Assembly: GCA_007119095.1 (NCBI GenBank)
Contig: SKQI01000255.1
Coordinates: 1-37,163, forward strand
Origin: Wenzhouxiangella sp.
GTDB lineage: Bacteria > Pseudomonadota > Gammaproteobacteria > Xanthomonadales > Wenzhouxiangellaceae
Length of the DNA stretch: 37,163 nt
Reading direction: 5' to 3'
This document shows, one piece after another, positions 18,189 to 27,448 of this stretch (positions are counted from its first letter, which is position 1; the number at the start of each line of letters is the position of its first letter). The notes beneath the pieces were generated by a model. The model ran no database searches. It had not been told where the DNA came from and saw only the letters and a program-made list of their open reading frames with translations. The translations under genes and the position numbers were made by a program.

Positions 18189-19187
18189 ATGAACCATGCC
18201 CCTGCCGTGTCGCTGCCTGCCAGCCTGACCGATATCCTTGAGCTGACCGCCGCCGACCGGCAGGCGGTCGACAACCTTATCCGGCAACGGCTGCGATCGG
18301 AGATTGTCCTGGTCAATCAGATCAGCGAGCACATCATTGGCGGCGGCGGCAAACGATTGCGGCCCCTGGTCCACTTGCTGGCTGCCCGTGCGGCCGGCTA
18401 CGCGGGCCAGGATCACCTGCAGGTGGCCGCGATTATCGAATTCATCCATACCGCTACCTTGCTGCACGATGATGTCGTCGACGAGTCCAGCCGAAGGCGT
18501 GGCAAGGAAACCGCACACCAGGTTTGGGGGAATGCGGCTTCGGTGCTGGTTGGCGATTTCCTTTACTCTCGCAGCTTCCAGCTGATGGTTGAAATCAACC
18601 GCATGATGGTGATGGAAATTCTCGCCAATACGACCAACACCATCGCCGAGGGCGAAGTGCTGCAGCTGATGCAAATGGGCAATGCCGACCTGACCGAGAA
18701 AGACTACTTCCAGGTCATTTCCGACAAGACCGCATGCCTGTTTGCCGCCAGCGCCCGGCTGGGCGGGGTATTGGCAGGCTCCAGCCCGGCGCAGTGCGAC
18801 TCCCTGGCAAGCTATGGGCTGCTACTGGGCCAGGCTTTCCAGATTGCCGATGATGTGCTTGATTACCGCGCCGACGACCAGGCTCTGGGAAAGAGCCTGG
18901 GAGATGACCTGGCCGAAGGCAAGGTCACATTGCCGCTGATTCTGGCAATGGAGCGGGCAGAACCTGGGCAGCAAGGCCTGCTCCGGGCAATGATCGCTGA
19001 CGGCGGCAGCCGGGAACTTGATCAGGCCTGCCGGATTCTTGCCGACACCGGCGCCCTGGACGATGCCCTGGACCAGGCCCGACGCCTGGCGGATCGGGCG
19101 AGGAGGTGTCTTGATGCGCTACCTCCAAGCCCGGAGAAATCCGCACTGGTGCTGCTGGCCGATTACGCGGTCGACCGATCCTTGTAG
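18189..19187 (+). CDS. ispB: Octaprenyl diphosphate synthase (trans-polyprenyl transferase)
   Basis: [66 protein letters not shown]. Confidence 0.97.
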   Translation: MNHAPAVSLPASLTDILELTAADRQAVDNLIRQRLRSEIVLVNQISEHIIGGGGKRLRPLVHLLAARAAGYAGQDHLQVAAIIEFIHTATLLHDDVVDESSRRRGKETAHQVWGNAASVLVGDFLYSRSFQLMVEINRMMVMEILANTTNTIAEGEVLQLMQMGNADLTEKDYFQVISDKTACLFAASARLGGVLAGSSPAQCDSLASYGLLLGQAFQIADDVLDYRADDQALGKSLGDDLAEGKVTLPLILAMERAEPGQQGLLRAMIADGGSRELDQACRILADTGALDDALDQARRLADRARRCLDALPPSPEKSALVLLADYAVDRSL

Positions 19188-20494
19188 TTTTTGACCGCCT
19201 GTCGGAATGCCTCCCCACGCGCCTCAAAATCGCGATAGTGGGGAAAACTGGGCGCTCCGGGAGATAGCAGGACGACACCATCGGCGCTGCCCAGGCAGCC
19301 CGCAGCAGCGACCGCCTCGCCGACCGAATCCGCCCGGATGACCCGGTCGGCAGCGACACAGTCACTGGCAACCAGGGTTTGCGCCACGACTTCACCATTG
19401 TCGGGCATGGTCACCAGCCCGGCCAGCGGCCGCAAACGACACCACTCGATCACGGGCTGCCAGTCGGCGGGGCGAGCCTGACCTCCGGCGATCAGGGTCA
19501 CTGGCCGGTCACCCACGGTTTCCAGGGCGGCACGAGTGGCATGGGGAGAGGTTGAAATACTATCGTTGATCCAGTCGAGCCCGCCCGCACCTGGCAGCAC
19601 TTCCAGACGATGTTGCAAGGGCTGAAAGCCGCACAGGGCCTCCAACAACTCGGTTTCATTCCCTCCCAACGCTGATGCCGCCGCCAGCGCCAGGGCGGCA
19701 TTGTCCAGGTTGTGACGCCCGATCAGCTGGATGTCATCCAGACCCAGGCAGCGTTTTTCCCCCAGCCAGAGCGCGTCTTTGCGACGATGGAAACCAGGTG
19801 CCTGATTGGCAGCTACCACGCCATCGATACCACAGGCACGGGCGCTCAAACAAGGATCACCGGCATTGATCAGCAGCGGGCGGCCGCGGAGCAGGCTGAC
19901 GATCCGCATCTTGCTGGAAAAATAGGCTTCCCGACTGCCGTGCCAATCCAGATGCTCGTCAAAAAGCCGGGTCACCAAGCCCATGACCAGGTTGCCCTCA
20001 AGGTCGGCCAGCTGATAGCTGGAGAGCTCCAGAACCACGATATCGGCTTCGGTATCGAGGTGACTGAGCAACGGCCTGCCGATGTTTCCCGCCAGCAAAG
20101 TCTTGCGTCCCGAAGACTCAAGCAAACAGGCCAGCAGCGACGCTGTCGTGCTCTTCCCTTTTGAGCCGGTTACACCAACCACCGGCAGGTCGGGACGCTC
20201 GCTGAACCAGATCGAGGCAGGGTTGACGACCGTCACTCCTGTTTCGCGGGCCCAGACCAAAGCTGGGTGATCGACCGGTACGCCCGGCGAGCGAAGCAGG
20301 ATTTCAAAACCCAGTAAACGCTCGTCAAATGGACCCGTCCAGCCCGGCCAGCCCGCTGGCCGCTCACCTTGCTCGACCAGGACAGTCAGGTCAGGCGACC
20401 GCAGGCGCTCGGACAGCACAGCCAGGGCGGCGAGACCCTCACGACCGGCGCCCAGAATCGCCATGCGCCTGCCCTCAAGCTGGTCAAGTCGCAT
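19163..20494 (-). CDS. murD2: MurD-family ligase; by context UDP-MurNAc-L-Ala--L-Glu ligase (MurD2 type)
   Basis: VVGVTGSKGKSTTASLL, ELSSYQLADLE, HLDWHGSREAYFSSKMRI, INDSISTSPHATRAAL; 11 bp overlap with the MurL-like gene. Confidence 0.82.
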   Translation of the reverse strand: MRLDQLEGRRMAILGAGREGLAALAVLSERLRSPDLTVLVEQGERPAGWPGWTGPFDERLLGFEILLRSPGVPVDHPALVWARETGVTVVNPASIWFSERPDLPVVGVTGSKGKSTTASLLACLLESSGRKTLLAGNIGRPLLSHLDTEADIVVLELSSYQLADLEGNLVMGLVTRLFDEHLDWHGSREAYFSSKMRIVSLLRGRPLLINAGDPCLSARACGIDGVVAANQAPGFHRRKDALWLGEKRCLGLDDIQLIGRHNLDNAALALAAASALGGNETELLEALCGFQPLQHRLEVLPGAGGLDWINDSISTSPHATRAALETVGDRPVTLIAGGQARPADWQPVIEWCRLRPLAGLVTMPDNGEVVAQTLVASDCVAADRVIRADSVGEAVAAAGCLGSADGVVLLSPGAPSFPHYRDFEARGEAFRQAVKNYKDRSTA

Positions 20495-21866
20495 CCTGGT
20501 CTCTGGCCCATTCAGATGGGATCAGGTGCGGTCCAGCCGGACGGCAGACCTGCTCAAGCGTCGGCAATGCCAGCCCCTTGAGGCGCGGCGACAAGGCGCT
20601 GACAACGGCATGCCGGGACCATGCCGGACTAGCGGCCAACGCTGCCAGGGCAGCGCGTGCCTCCTGGGCCTCGCCCACGCACTCAAACGGCTTGCGCCCG
20701 TCAAGAGCCAGCAGGTCGGCAAAGCCATCGATCTGATCAGCATCCTCCAGCAGATCGCGACCAAAAATGTCGATCAGCGCCGCTGGCGTCATGAACGGAG
20801 CCAGGGCAAGAAAGACGAAATGACATTTCGGACACTGACCGCACCAGCGATTGGTGCGCGGCCCCTCCAGATGGAAGTTCCGGTTGCAGGATGAAAACAG
20901 GCCGTGCCAGGCAGTCAACCCGGCAAATTCCCGGCACACTCCAAGCTCTCGGTCTTGCCTGAGCAGAGAAAACACCTTCAAGTCGCAAGCGATCCAGCGC
21001 CGGATCCAGCCGTCCATCATTCGTTCAAACTCGAAGGACTTCGAGAACTGATGATTGACAGCCCGGCCAGACTCATCGTGCAGGGTGGCTTCGTCCGCCG
21101 AACGTTCATTGGCAAACGCCACCCGGTCATAATCCAGAACCAGCGCCGCCAAGGTCATTACGGCAGCATTGATTGCCGTCACCGGCACATGCCCATTCCA
21201 GGCGCCCTGCGCGTTAAGGCGAGCCAGCGTTGGGTCGAGCTGGCGCGGAATAAGGAGATGCTGATCGGAAAGTGCCAGCCCCAGACGCTGAATCAAAACC
21301 GAATTCCCAATTTGCACCGGTCGACAATCTTCAGCATGCGCCTGCAACCGCGACCAGGCCACCAGCGAATCCTTGCCACCGCCGATCGGCACCAGCGTTC
21401 TTCGTTTCAACCCGGCAGGCTCCGCCGACCGGAAGTCGTCACCCTGCCCCGGCATCTCGGGAAAGCCGGCAGGATCGAGACCATTTCGATAGGCGAACTC
21501 GGCAAGCCCCGCCCGAAACAGGCGGGTCAGCCACGCAGCCTGAGCTTGATTCGGGTGATTGCCGGAAAAGGAAACCTCGGCTGGGCACCCTGCTTTCCAG
21601 TAGCTGCAGCCAGCCACCCAGTGCAGCAGATCCAGCGCCGCTTCAATGGCTGGCCAGCGATGCGGGGGCGGACTGGCAGGGGGCAGGGAAATGACTTCGC
21701 GGAGGCAAACATCATCCAGCATGTAGTTGAGCGAGACCTCGCCCGAACCCGGCTCGTATGATCGGCCCACGAACACGAAGCGACGACTGTGCTCGGGCCG
21801 CCAGACTGCCGCCGAATCGCTGTCAGGCAAAACCTCAGCCGATTTCCCACTGGGCCCCTTGGCCAT
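20484..21866 (-). CDS. murL: UDP-N-acetyl-alpha-D-muramoyl-L-alanyl-L-glutamate epimerase (MurL-like)
   Basis: 460 aa; RRTLVPIGGGKDSLVAWSRL, FANERSADEATLHDESGRAVNHQFSKSFEFE, CNRNFHLEGPRTNRWCGQCPKCHFVFLALAPF; overlaps murD-like gene. Confidence 0.8.
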   Translation of the reverse strand: MAKGPSGKSAEVLPDSDSAAVWRPEHSRRFVFVGRSYEPGSGEVSLNYMLDDVCLREVISLPPASPPPHRWPAIEAALDLLHWVAGCSYWKAGCPAEVSFSGNHPNQAQAAWLTRLFRAGLAEFAYRNGLDPAGFPEMPGQGDDFRSAEPAGLKRRTLVPIGGGKDSLVAWSRLQAHAEDCRPVQIGNSVLIQRLGLALSDQHLLIPRQLDPTLARLNAQGAWNGHVPVTAINAAVMTLAALVLDYDRVAFANERSADEATLHDESGRAVNHQFSKSFEFERMMDGWIRRWIACDLKVFSLLRQDRELGVCREFAGLTAWHGLFSSCNRNFHLEGPRTNRWCGQCPKCHFVFLALAPFMTPAALIDIFGRDLLEDADQIDGFADLLALDGRKPFECVGEAQEARAALAALAASPAWSRHAVVSALSPRLKGLALPTLEQVCRPAGPHLIPSEWARDQDAT

Positions 21867-21875
21867 GGTCAGGGC

Positions 21876-23075
21876 TCAAATCTTGTCAGCGGTGACGACC
21901 TCACCCTCATCGTGGGCGCTGTCGGCACGGGCGCGGGGCCACGCTCGCAAGACCGCATTGACCAGCGTGGCCAGCGGGATCGCGAAAAACACACCCCAGA
22001 ACCCCCAGATCCCGCCAAACACCAGAACGGCGGTAATGATGGCGACCGGATGCAGATCGACCACCTCAGAGAAGAGGATTGGCACCAGGACGTTCCCATC
22101 CAGCGCCTGAATGACCGCGTAAGCAACCATCACATACCAGAAATGCGCGCCGATACCGAAGGCGACCAACGCGACCAGGGCAACCGGAATCGTGACTACC
22201 GCGGCTCCGATATAGGGAATGATCACTGAAAAACCGACCAGCATGGAAAGCAGCATGGCAAACGGCATGCCCAATACCGAGAACACCAGGTAGGTCACAA
22301 TCCAGACAATCAGAATTTCCAGAACTTTGCCGCGGACGTAATTGCCGATCTGGGCGTCCACCTCGTGCCAAACACTCAATGCCAGACCACGGTCACGCGG
22401 CAAATGGTTACTGAACCAGTTGATCAGCTGGTTCTTGTCCTTGAGGAAGAAAAACACCAGAACGGGCATTAATACGAGGAATATCAGCAGACTGACCACG
22501 CCGAGCACACCGGACAGTGAGACCAGCGTGGCGCCGTAATTCACCAGTTCGGCACCAAGGTTATCGAGCATGCGCGACAACTGCTCCTGGGAAATCAGGG
22601 CAATCTGCTGGTCTGCTTCCTCGCTGATCACCATTTCCCCATCCTCACCAGGCACCAGCATGCCGGTCGAATGCACTTCGCCATCGACGCCAGCAGGCGC
22701 AACCAGCTGCGGATACCGTTCCGGCAAGGTAGCCACCCAGGCCTGTGCCTGGGCAACATAACCCGGCAGCTGTTGCACAATCGCCGCCAACTGACGGGTC
22801 AGCACCGGCACCAGACCAAAAATAAGGAAGATCAGCGTCGCCATGAAGGTGGCAAAAACGCTGATCACGCTGATCAAGCGTGGCAGGCCAAATCGCTGCA
22901 AACGCTGCACAGCCCCTTCCAGGAGGTAGGCGATGATCAGACTGGCGACAACGGGCGTCAACATGCGGCCGAACACCAGCACAACCGCCAGGCCCAGAGT
23001 CAGGAAGAGTGCCAGGATGACGACTTGCGGGTCGGAAAAGTGGCGTTGAAACCACTGGCTTAGGCGCGCGATCAT
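21876..23075 (-). CDS. AI-2E family transporter / PerM-like permease
   Basis: Multi-TM protein with LIAYLLEGAVQRLQRFG, GFSVIIPYIGAAVVTIPVALVAL, PILFSEVVDLHPVAIITAVLVFGGIWGFWGVFFAIPLATL. Confidence 0.93.
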   Translation of the reverse strand: MIARLSQWFQRHFSDPQVVILALFLTLGLAVVLVFGRMLTPVVASLIIAYLLEGAVQRLQRFGLPRLISVISVFATFMATLIFLIFGLVPVLTRQLAAIVQQLPGYVAQAQAWVATLPERYPQLVAPAGVDGEVHSTGMLVPGEDGEMVISEEADQQIALISQEQLSRMLDNLGAELVNYGATLVSLSGVLGVVSLLIFLVLMPVLVFFFLKDKNQLINWFSNHLPRDRGLALSVWHEVDAQIGNYVRGKVLEILIVWIVTYLVFSVLGMPFAMLLSMLVGFSVIIPYIGAAVVTIPVALVALVAFGIGAHFWYVMVAYAVIQALDGNVLVPILFSEVVDLHPVAIITAVLVFGGIWGFWGVFFAIPLATLVNAVLRAWPRARADSAHDEGEVVTADKI

Positions 23076-23244
23076 GACTAGAGATTATACGGGCCGGGAA
23101 GCCGTTTGACTAAACAGCATTGGCGAAGTTCGCGCCGGCCCGGCGAACCTCCTCCCGCAAGAAGGTCACCGAGCGGCATTTGCTGGCACAGGAGTGTCGT
23201 ACGCGGGATCATCGCACGGGCAGGTGCCGCGCGATCAGGCCCTG

Positions 23245-24429
23245 TCAGAAATCGAATCGCACCATGGCTTGCACTTCCAGGCTCTGGTCAAGCCTGTCGC
23301 TGACGATACCCAGCACGTTGCCACCAAAAGCGAATTCCGGCGGCGCGTAAGCGGCATCGAGATGCAGTCGAGCGCGCTCTCCGATGCCTTTTGAGAATCC
23401 GGCAAGAAACGCATTCTGGGCCAGTTCGGGGCCCAGCGCGCTTGCCAGCGCCGATGAGGTCGGGCGAGGCTGCGAGCGGGTTCGATAGTCGACGTAGAAC
23501 GCCATGTCGTTATCAGTCCGCCACTGCCAGCCGAGGTTATAGACAACGAGGTCAGCCCAGTCGAACTCAGGACTGGTGCTATCACCCAGTAAGGCCGTGA
23601 ATCGTGCCGGCATGGCACGGCTCGGAAATGCGCCGACTTCGCTGTAAAAAATTTGAGACACGCCGATATTCAGCGAACTGCGTCGGGTGGTGAAGAATTC
23701 CAGGCCGAGCTGAATTCTTGACGGTATGTCCAGTTCGGCCCGACTACCGTGAACACCGCGCAGCGAAGAGAATTCTGCCATTTCAATACGTGATTGATAG
23801 GCGGCCTCCAGGCGCAGGTTTTCCATCAGCTCACTGCTCAGGGCGAAACGCAGGCCGGCGCCGTGGGCAACTTCCGGACGCGTATACGCCTGATAAAGCA
23901 GGGATCGTTCGGCCTCGGCGACGTGCTCGGCTTCCCTGAGGTTCATGCCGCTGGTGCCAAATTGCTGACTGGCGAGAACGGCCGACACTGTCAACGCGTT
24001 GCGATCGCTGACCTGGTGAGTCACGCCAGGCATCAACAGCGATTGACGAAACGCAAGCCCATCGCCGACACCCATGCCGTTACTTTGGTCGCCCACCGGC
24101 ATGCTGATGTGACGCTGGCTCAAACTGAAGGTCAGGGGAGCTCTTCCGGTTGCCAGCAGAGAGGCCGCGAAATCGGGAAGGATCAGCTCCTCTTTCAGAT
24201 GCAGCCAGGAAACCCGTGGGACCGGACCCAGTTCGAGGCGCTCCAACTGGGGCGTCAACTCGTGAATCAGGTATTGTTCCCAGGGCCCCAGCTCGAAGGC
24301 GACCAGATACCACCCCATGCCACTGTGCGCGGCAACATGCTGAGCCGGCAATGCGCGCGCGAAGGCGCCCGGCGCCATCAGGATGACACTGGCGAATATG
24401 ATAGAAACGAGTTTCAGCCGAACTGTCAC
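23245..24429 (-). CDS. Putative outer-membrane beta-barrel protein (proposed GTG start; the ORF extends to 24534)
   Basis: Signal peptide LKLVSIIFASVILMAPGAFARA; alternating amphipathic strands; terminal aromatic QAMVRFDF. Confidence 0.6.
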   Translation of the reverse strand: MTVRLKLVSIIFASVILMAPGAFARALPAQHVAAHSGMGWYLVAFELGPWEQYLIHELTPQLERLELGPVPRVSWLHLKEELILPDFAASLLATGRAPLTFSLSQRHISMPVGDQSNGMGVGDGLAFRQSLLMPGVTHQVSDRNALTVSAVLASQQFGTSGMNLREAEHVAEAERSLLYQAYTRPEVAHGAGLRFALSSELMENLRLEAAYQSRIEMAEFSSLRGVHGSRAELDIPSRIQLGLEFFTTRRSSLNIGVSQIFYSEVGAFPSRAMPARFTALLGDSTSPEFDWADLVVYNLGWQWRTDNDMAFYVDYRTRSQPRPTSSALASALGPELAQNAFLAGFSKGIGERARLHLDAAYAPPEFAFGGNVLGIVSDRLDQSLEVQAMVRFDF

Positions 24430-24544
24430 GGCAACTTTCTGACCTGCTGGAACTTGGGTTAAAGTGTACGTTGGAGCTTGGCGAAAATACAACGCTTTCT
24501 CAACATTTTTTTCAACTCTCCCCCTGACCACCACAACTGATTGA

Positions 24545-24563
24545 CCTGAATGGAAAATTCAGG
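24545..24563. other. Perfect 7 bp stem, 5 nt loop hairpin upstream of thiD
   Basis: cctgaat-ggaaa-attcagg read directly. Confidence 0.45.
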
Positions 24564-24590
24564 GCGACCGCCCGCTGACAACTGTTGCAA

Positions 24591-25385
24591 ATGAACAACA
24601 AATCATCCAACACTTACCATGCAATGACTATTGCCGGCTCCGACTCCTGCGGCGGCGCCGGCATCCAGGCAGACTTGAAGACCTTCAATGCCTGCGCTGT
24701 GCAAGCGGCCAGCGTATTGACTGCAATCACCGCGCAGAACACCGCCGGGGTCAGCCAGGTTACGCTGCTTTCGCCCGACATGGTCCAGGCACAGCTGCGA
24801 GCCGTGCTCGACGAGCTCCCGATCAGGGCAGCCAAGACCGGGATGCTGGCCAATGCCGAAATCATCGATACGGTCATTACTGGCCTGACGGCTTCCCCCG
24901 ACCTTTGCCTGGTGGTGGACCCGGTGATGGTGGCTACCAGCGGCGCGCGCCTGCTCGACCGCAATGCAGAAGCCGCGATGCGCGAGCGCTTGCTGCCTCG
25001 GGCGACCTTGGTCACACCCAACCTGCCCGAAGCAGCAGCGCTTACCGGCCTCGCAGAAGACCACCCAGTCGAAGCGCTGGGCGAAGCGCTGCTTGCGTTG
25101 GGCTGCAAGGCGGTTCTTCTCAAGGGCGGCCACAGCCGGGGCGAGCGCGTCGAAGATCTGCTGTTGACGCCGGATTCAGAGGCGCGCTTCAGCCATCCGC
25201 GCAGACCAATGCAAGTTCACGGCACTGGCTGCGCGCTATCGGCTGCCATTGCGGCCCACATCGCCAGGGGCGAAAATCTGGAAACCGCCGTTGACCAAGC
25301 CATTAACTGGCTGCAGCAACAGCTGGATCACGCCTGGACCGCGCCGAACGGCAAGCTGGCCATGCTGCCCTTCGCAAGCGCCTGA
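24591..25385 (+). CDS. thiD: Hydroxymethylpyrimidine/phosphomethylpyrimidine kinase
   Basis: TIAGSDSCGGAGIQADLKTF, VVDPVMVATSGARLL, VLLKGGHSRGE, VHGTGCALSAAIAAHIARG. Confidence 0.96.
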   Translation: MNNKSSNTYHAMTIAGSDSCGGAGIQADLKTFNACAVQAASVLTAITAQNTAGVSQVTLLSPDMVQAQLRAVLDELPIRAAKTGMLANAEIIDTVITGLTASPDLCLVVDPVMVATSGARLLDRNAEAAMRERLLPRATLVTPNLPEAAALTGLAEDHPVEALGEALLALGCKAVLLKGGHSRGERVEDLLLTPDSEARFSHPRRPMQVHGTGCALSAAIAAHIARGENLETAVDQAINWLQQQLDHAWTAPNGKLAMLPFASA

Positions 25386-25398
25386 TCAGAGAGCGGTT

Positions 25399-26406
25399 TC
25401 AGCCAAGACGTTCGATAATGGCATCGGTGAAACTGTCCGTCCCTCCCGACCCGCCGAGGTCGGGCGTCGTCCGGTCTCCCTGCTCAATCGTTTCTGCGAT
25501 CGCCTTGCGCAAGCGCTCCGCCTTGTCGAACTGATCAACGTGATCCAGCATCTGGGCGGCACCCAGCAGCAGCGCACAGGGATTGGCAATGCCGCGACCG
25601 GCAATATCCGGCGCCGAACCGTGAACGGCTTCGAACATGGCCGCCGTCTCACCAATATTGGCCCCGGGCGCCAGGCCCAGCCCGCCGACCAGACCCGCGC
25701 ATAGATCAGAAATAATGTCGCCGAAAAGGTTGGTAGTCACAATGACATCAAATTGCTCAGGCCGCATCACCAACTGCATGCACGCGTTGTCGACGATCAT
25801 GTCGCTGAACTCGATATCGTCGTAGTCTGCAGCCACGTCCCTGGCCACGTTCAAGAACATGCCGGTCACATCCTTGAGGATATTGGCCTTGTGGACTGCG
25901 GTCACTTTCCGACGGCGGGCCCGGCGGGCCAACTCGAACGCAAACCGGACTACCCGCTCGCAACCCTTGCGGGTGACCACCATTTTTGACTCCGCGCGAG
26001 AGCCATCGGGGGCGGTGTAGGCACCTTCTGCGAGGTAGGCACCTTCGGTGTTCTCTCGAACCGTGATCAGGTCGACGTTTTCGTACCGCGAGCGGGTGCC
26101 CTTGAAGCTGACTGCCGGGCGCACATTGGCGTAAAGGTCGAAATGCTTGCGCAAGGCGACGTTTAGAGATTTGAAACCGCCCCCTACCGGCGTCGTCAGC
26201 GGTGCTTTCAGCGCAATACGGGTGCGCTCAATGGAGGCCAGCGTTGACTCAGGCAACAGTTCACCCACCTCTTGCTGCGCGGCAACACCGGCAAGCTGAA
26301 AGTCATATTCGAAGCCCGCTGCCAGCGCATCGAGAACGCGCAGGGTGGCATCCATGATTTCGGGGCCGATGCCGTCGCCCCGAATGACGGTGATTTGTTG
26401 GGTCAC
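25399..26406 (-). CDS. Isocitrate dehydrogenase, NAD-dependent type
   Basis: VIRGDGIGPEIM, LITVRENTEGAYLAEG, VHKANILKDVTGMF, LFGDIISDLCAGLVGGLGLAPGANIG, AVHGSAPDIAGRGIANP. Confidence 0.9.
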   Translation of the reverse strand: MTQQITVIRGDGIGPEIMDATLRVLDALAAGFEYDFQLAGVAAQQEVGELLPESTLASIERTRIALKAPLTTPVGGGFKSLNVALRKHFDLYANVRPAVSFKGTRSRYENVDLITVRENTEGAYLAEGAYTAPDGSRAESKMVVTRKGCERVVRFAFELARRARRRKVTAVHKANILKDVTGMFLNVARDVAADYDDIEFSDMIVDNACMQLVMRPEQFDVIVTTNLFGDIISDLCAGLVGGLGLAPGANIGETAAMFEAVHGSAPDIAGRGIANPCALLLGAAQMLDHVDQFDKAERLRKAIAETIEQGDRTTPDLGGSGGTDSFTDAIIERLG

Positions 26407-26483
26407 AGGTAATCTGTCCTTAAAGCCGGATTCGTGAATTCAAGCCCACCATTATAAGACCCGGGGCCATGACCAGTGCCCTG

Positions 26484-26744
26484 TCAATCAAACAGCAGTC
26501 GATCCAGCGCACCCTCCTGCTCCAAGGCATCAAGATCATCAAAACCGCCGACGTGGGTATCGCCGATGAATACCTGCGGCACAGTGTGGCGGCCACTACG
26601 ACTCATCATTTCTGCCCGTTTGTCAGGCTCGGCATCAAGTGAAACTTCTGTCCAGTTCAGCCCTTTGGCGCGAAGCAGGTTGCGCGCAGCCACGCAGTAG
26701 GGGCAGTAGCTGGTTGAATACATGACAACAGGCTTGTGATTCAT
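26484..26744 (-). CDS. grxC: Glutaredoxin 3
   Basis: VVMYSTSYCPYCVAARNLL, HTVPQVFIGDTHVGGFDDL. Confidence 0.95.
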   Translation of the reverse strand: MNHKPVVMYSTSYCPYCVAARNLLRAKGLNWTEVSLDAEPDKRAEMMSRSGRHTVPQVFIGDTHVGGFDDLDALEQEGALDRLLFD

Positions 26745-26793
26745 GAGGCCAAAAATCCTTTCAGTTAGAAACCATTGAGCGCCGAGGCGATCG

Positions 26794-27129
26794 TCAGATA
26801 CACCAATCCGGCGGCGGCAAACCGCCGTACTTGCAGGCCTGCTTGACCGGACTGTCGGCGAACAGGCGATAGAGCTCGCGGCTACCGAGACCAGGATCGT
26901 CCCTATGCTCCCGCAGCGCCTTGACCAGAACGCGCATCAGCGGCGGTGTTCCATAGGTCTGGTGGTAATCGCGAACAAATTCAATCAGCCACCAGTGCTC
27001 CCGGCCAAGGTCGATGTCATCCCTGAGCGCCAACGCCCGTCCCAGCGCTGGAGACCATTGACCCGAATCCCGAAGGTGCCCGTGGGCGTCCAGGTCGTAA
27101 TGCCGACCTTCAAACCAGAAACCGTCCAT
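26794..27129 (-). CDS. TusE/DsrC/DsvC family sulfur relay protein, two-cysteine C-terminal arm (start at MDGFWFEG)
   Basis: LGREHWWLIEFVRDYHQTYGTPPLMRVLVKAL...SPVKQACKYGGLPPPDWCI. Confidence 0.92.
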   Translation of the reverse strand: MDGFWFEGRHYDLDAHGHLRDSGQWSPALGRALALRDDIDLGREHWWLIEFVRDYHQTYGTPPLMRVLVKALREHRDDPGLGSRELYRLFADSPVKQACKYGGLPPPDWCI

Positions 27130-27130
27130 C

Positions 27131-27448
27131 TTAGTGCCGCAACCGAAGGACACGGCGTTGCGCACGAAGCTTCTGCTCCCCGGCCGCATCCAGTCGAATG
27201 ATGCCCTGCCAGTCATCGCACTCAGCCAGGTCGGCCTCGCGCCCATAAACCAGCGCGAGATCATGATCGAGTAGCTGGCGCCAGCCGCGCCAACTGTCAC
27301 CCTTGAGCTGCTCGACACCGGGCCCGGTGAACAACACGGCCAGGTCCACATCCAGACTGGCTGCAGCCAGCGCCATTTCGAGCAGCTCACGCTCCGAAAA
27401 GCCGTCCGGCGCAACGCCAATCTCCATCAGAAAGCCCGACTTAGCCAA
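27131..27448 (-). CDS. TusC/DsrF-like sulfur relay subunit
   Basis: DsrE-like fold pattern, ELLEMALAAASLDVDLAVLFTGPGVEQL; position in cluster. Confidence 0.72.
   Translation of the reverse strand: MAKSGFLMEIGVAPDGFSERELLEMALAAASLDVDLAVLFTGPGVEQLKGDSWRGWRQLLDHDLALVYGREADLAECDDWQGIIRLDAAGEQKLRAQRRVLRLRH

Noticed and set aside
23106-23350. Short plus-strand ORFs between the PerM-like gene and the outer-membrane barrel gene
   Set aside because: Low-information Arg/Ser-rich translations with no family features; partly antisense to the barrel gene.
24535-24590. TPP riboswitch upstream of thiD
   Set aside because: Conserved thi-box motifs not found; only a simple hairpin is present.
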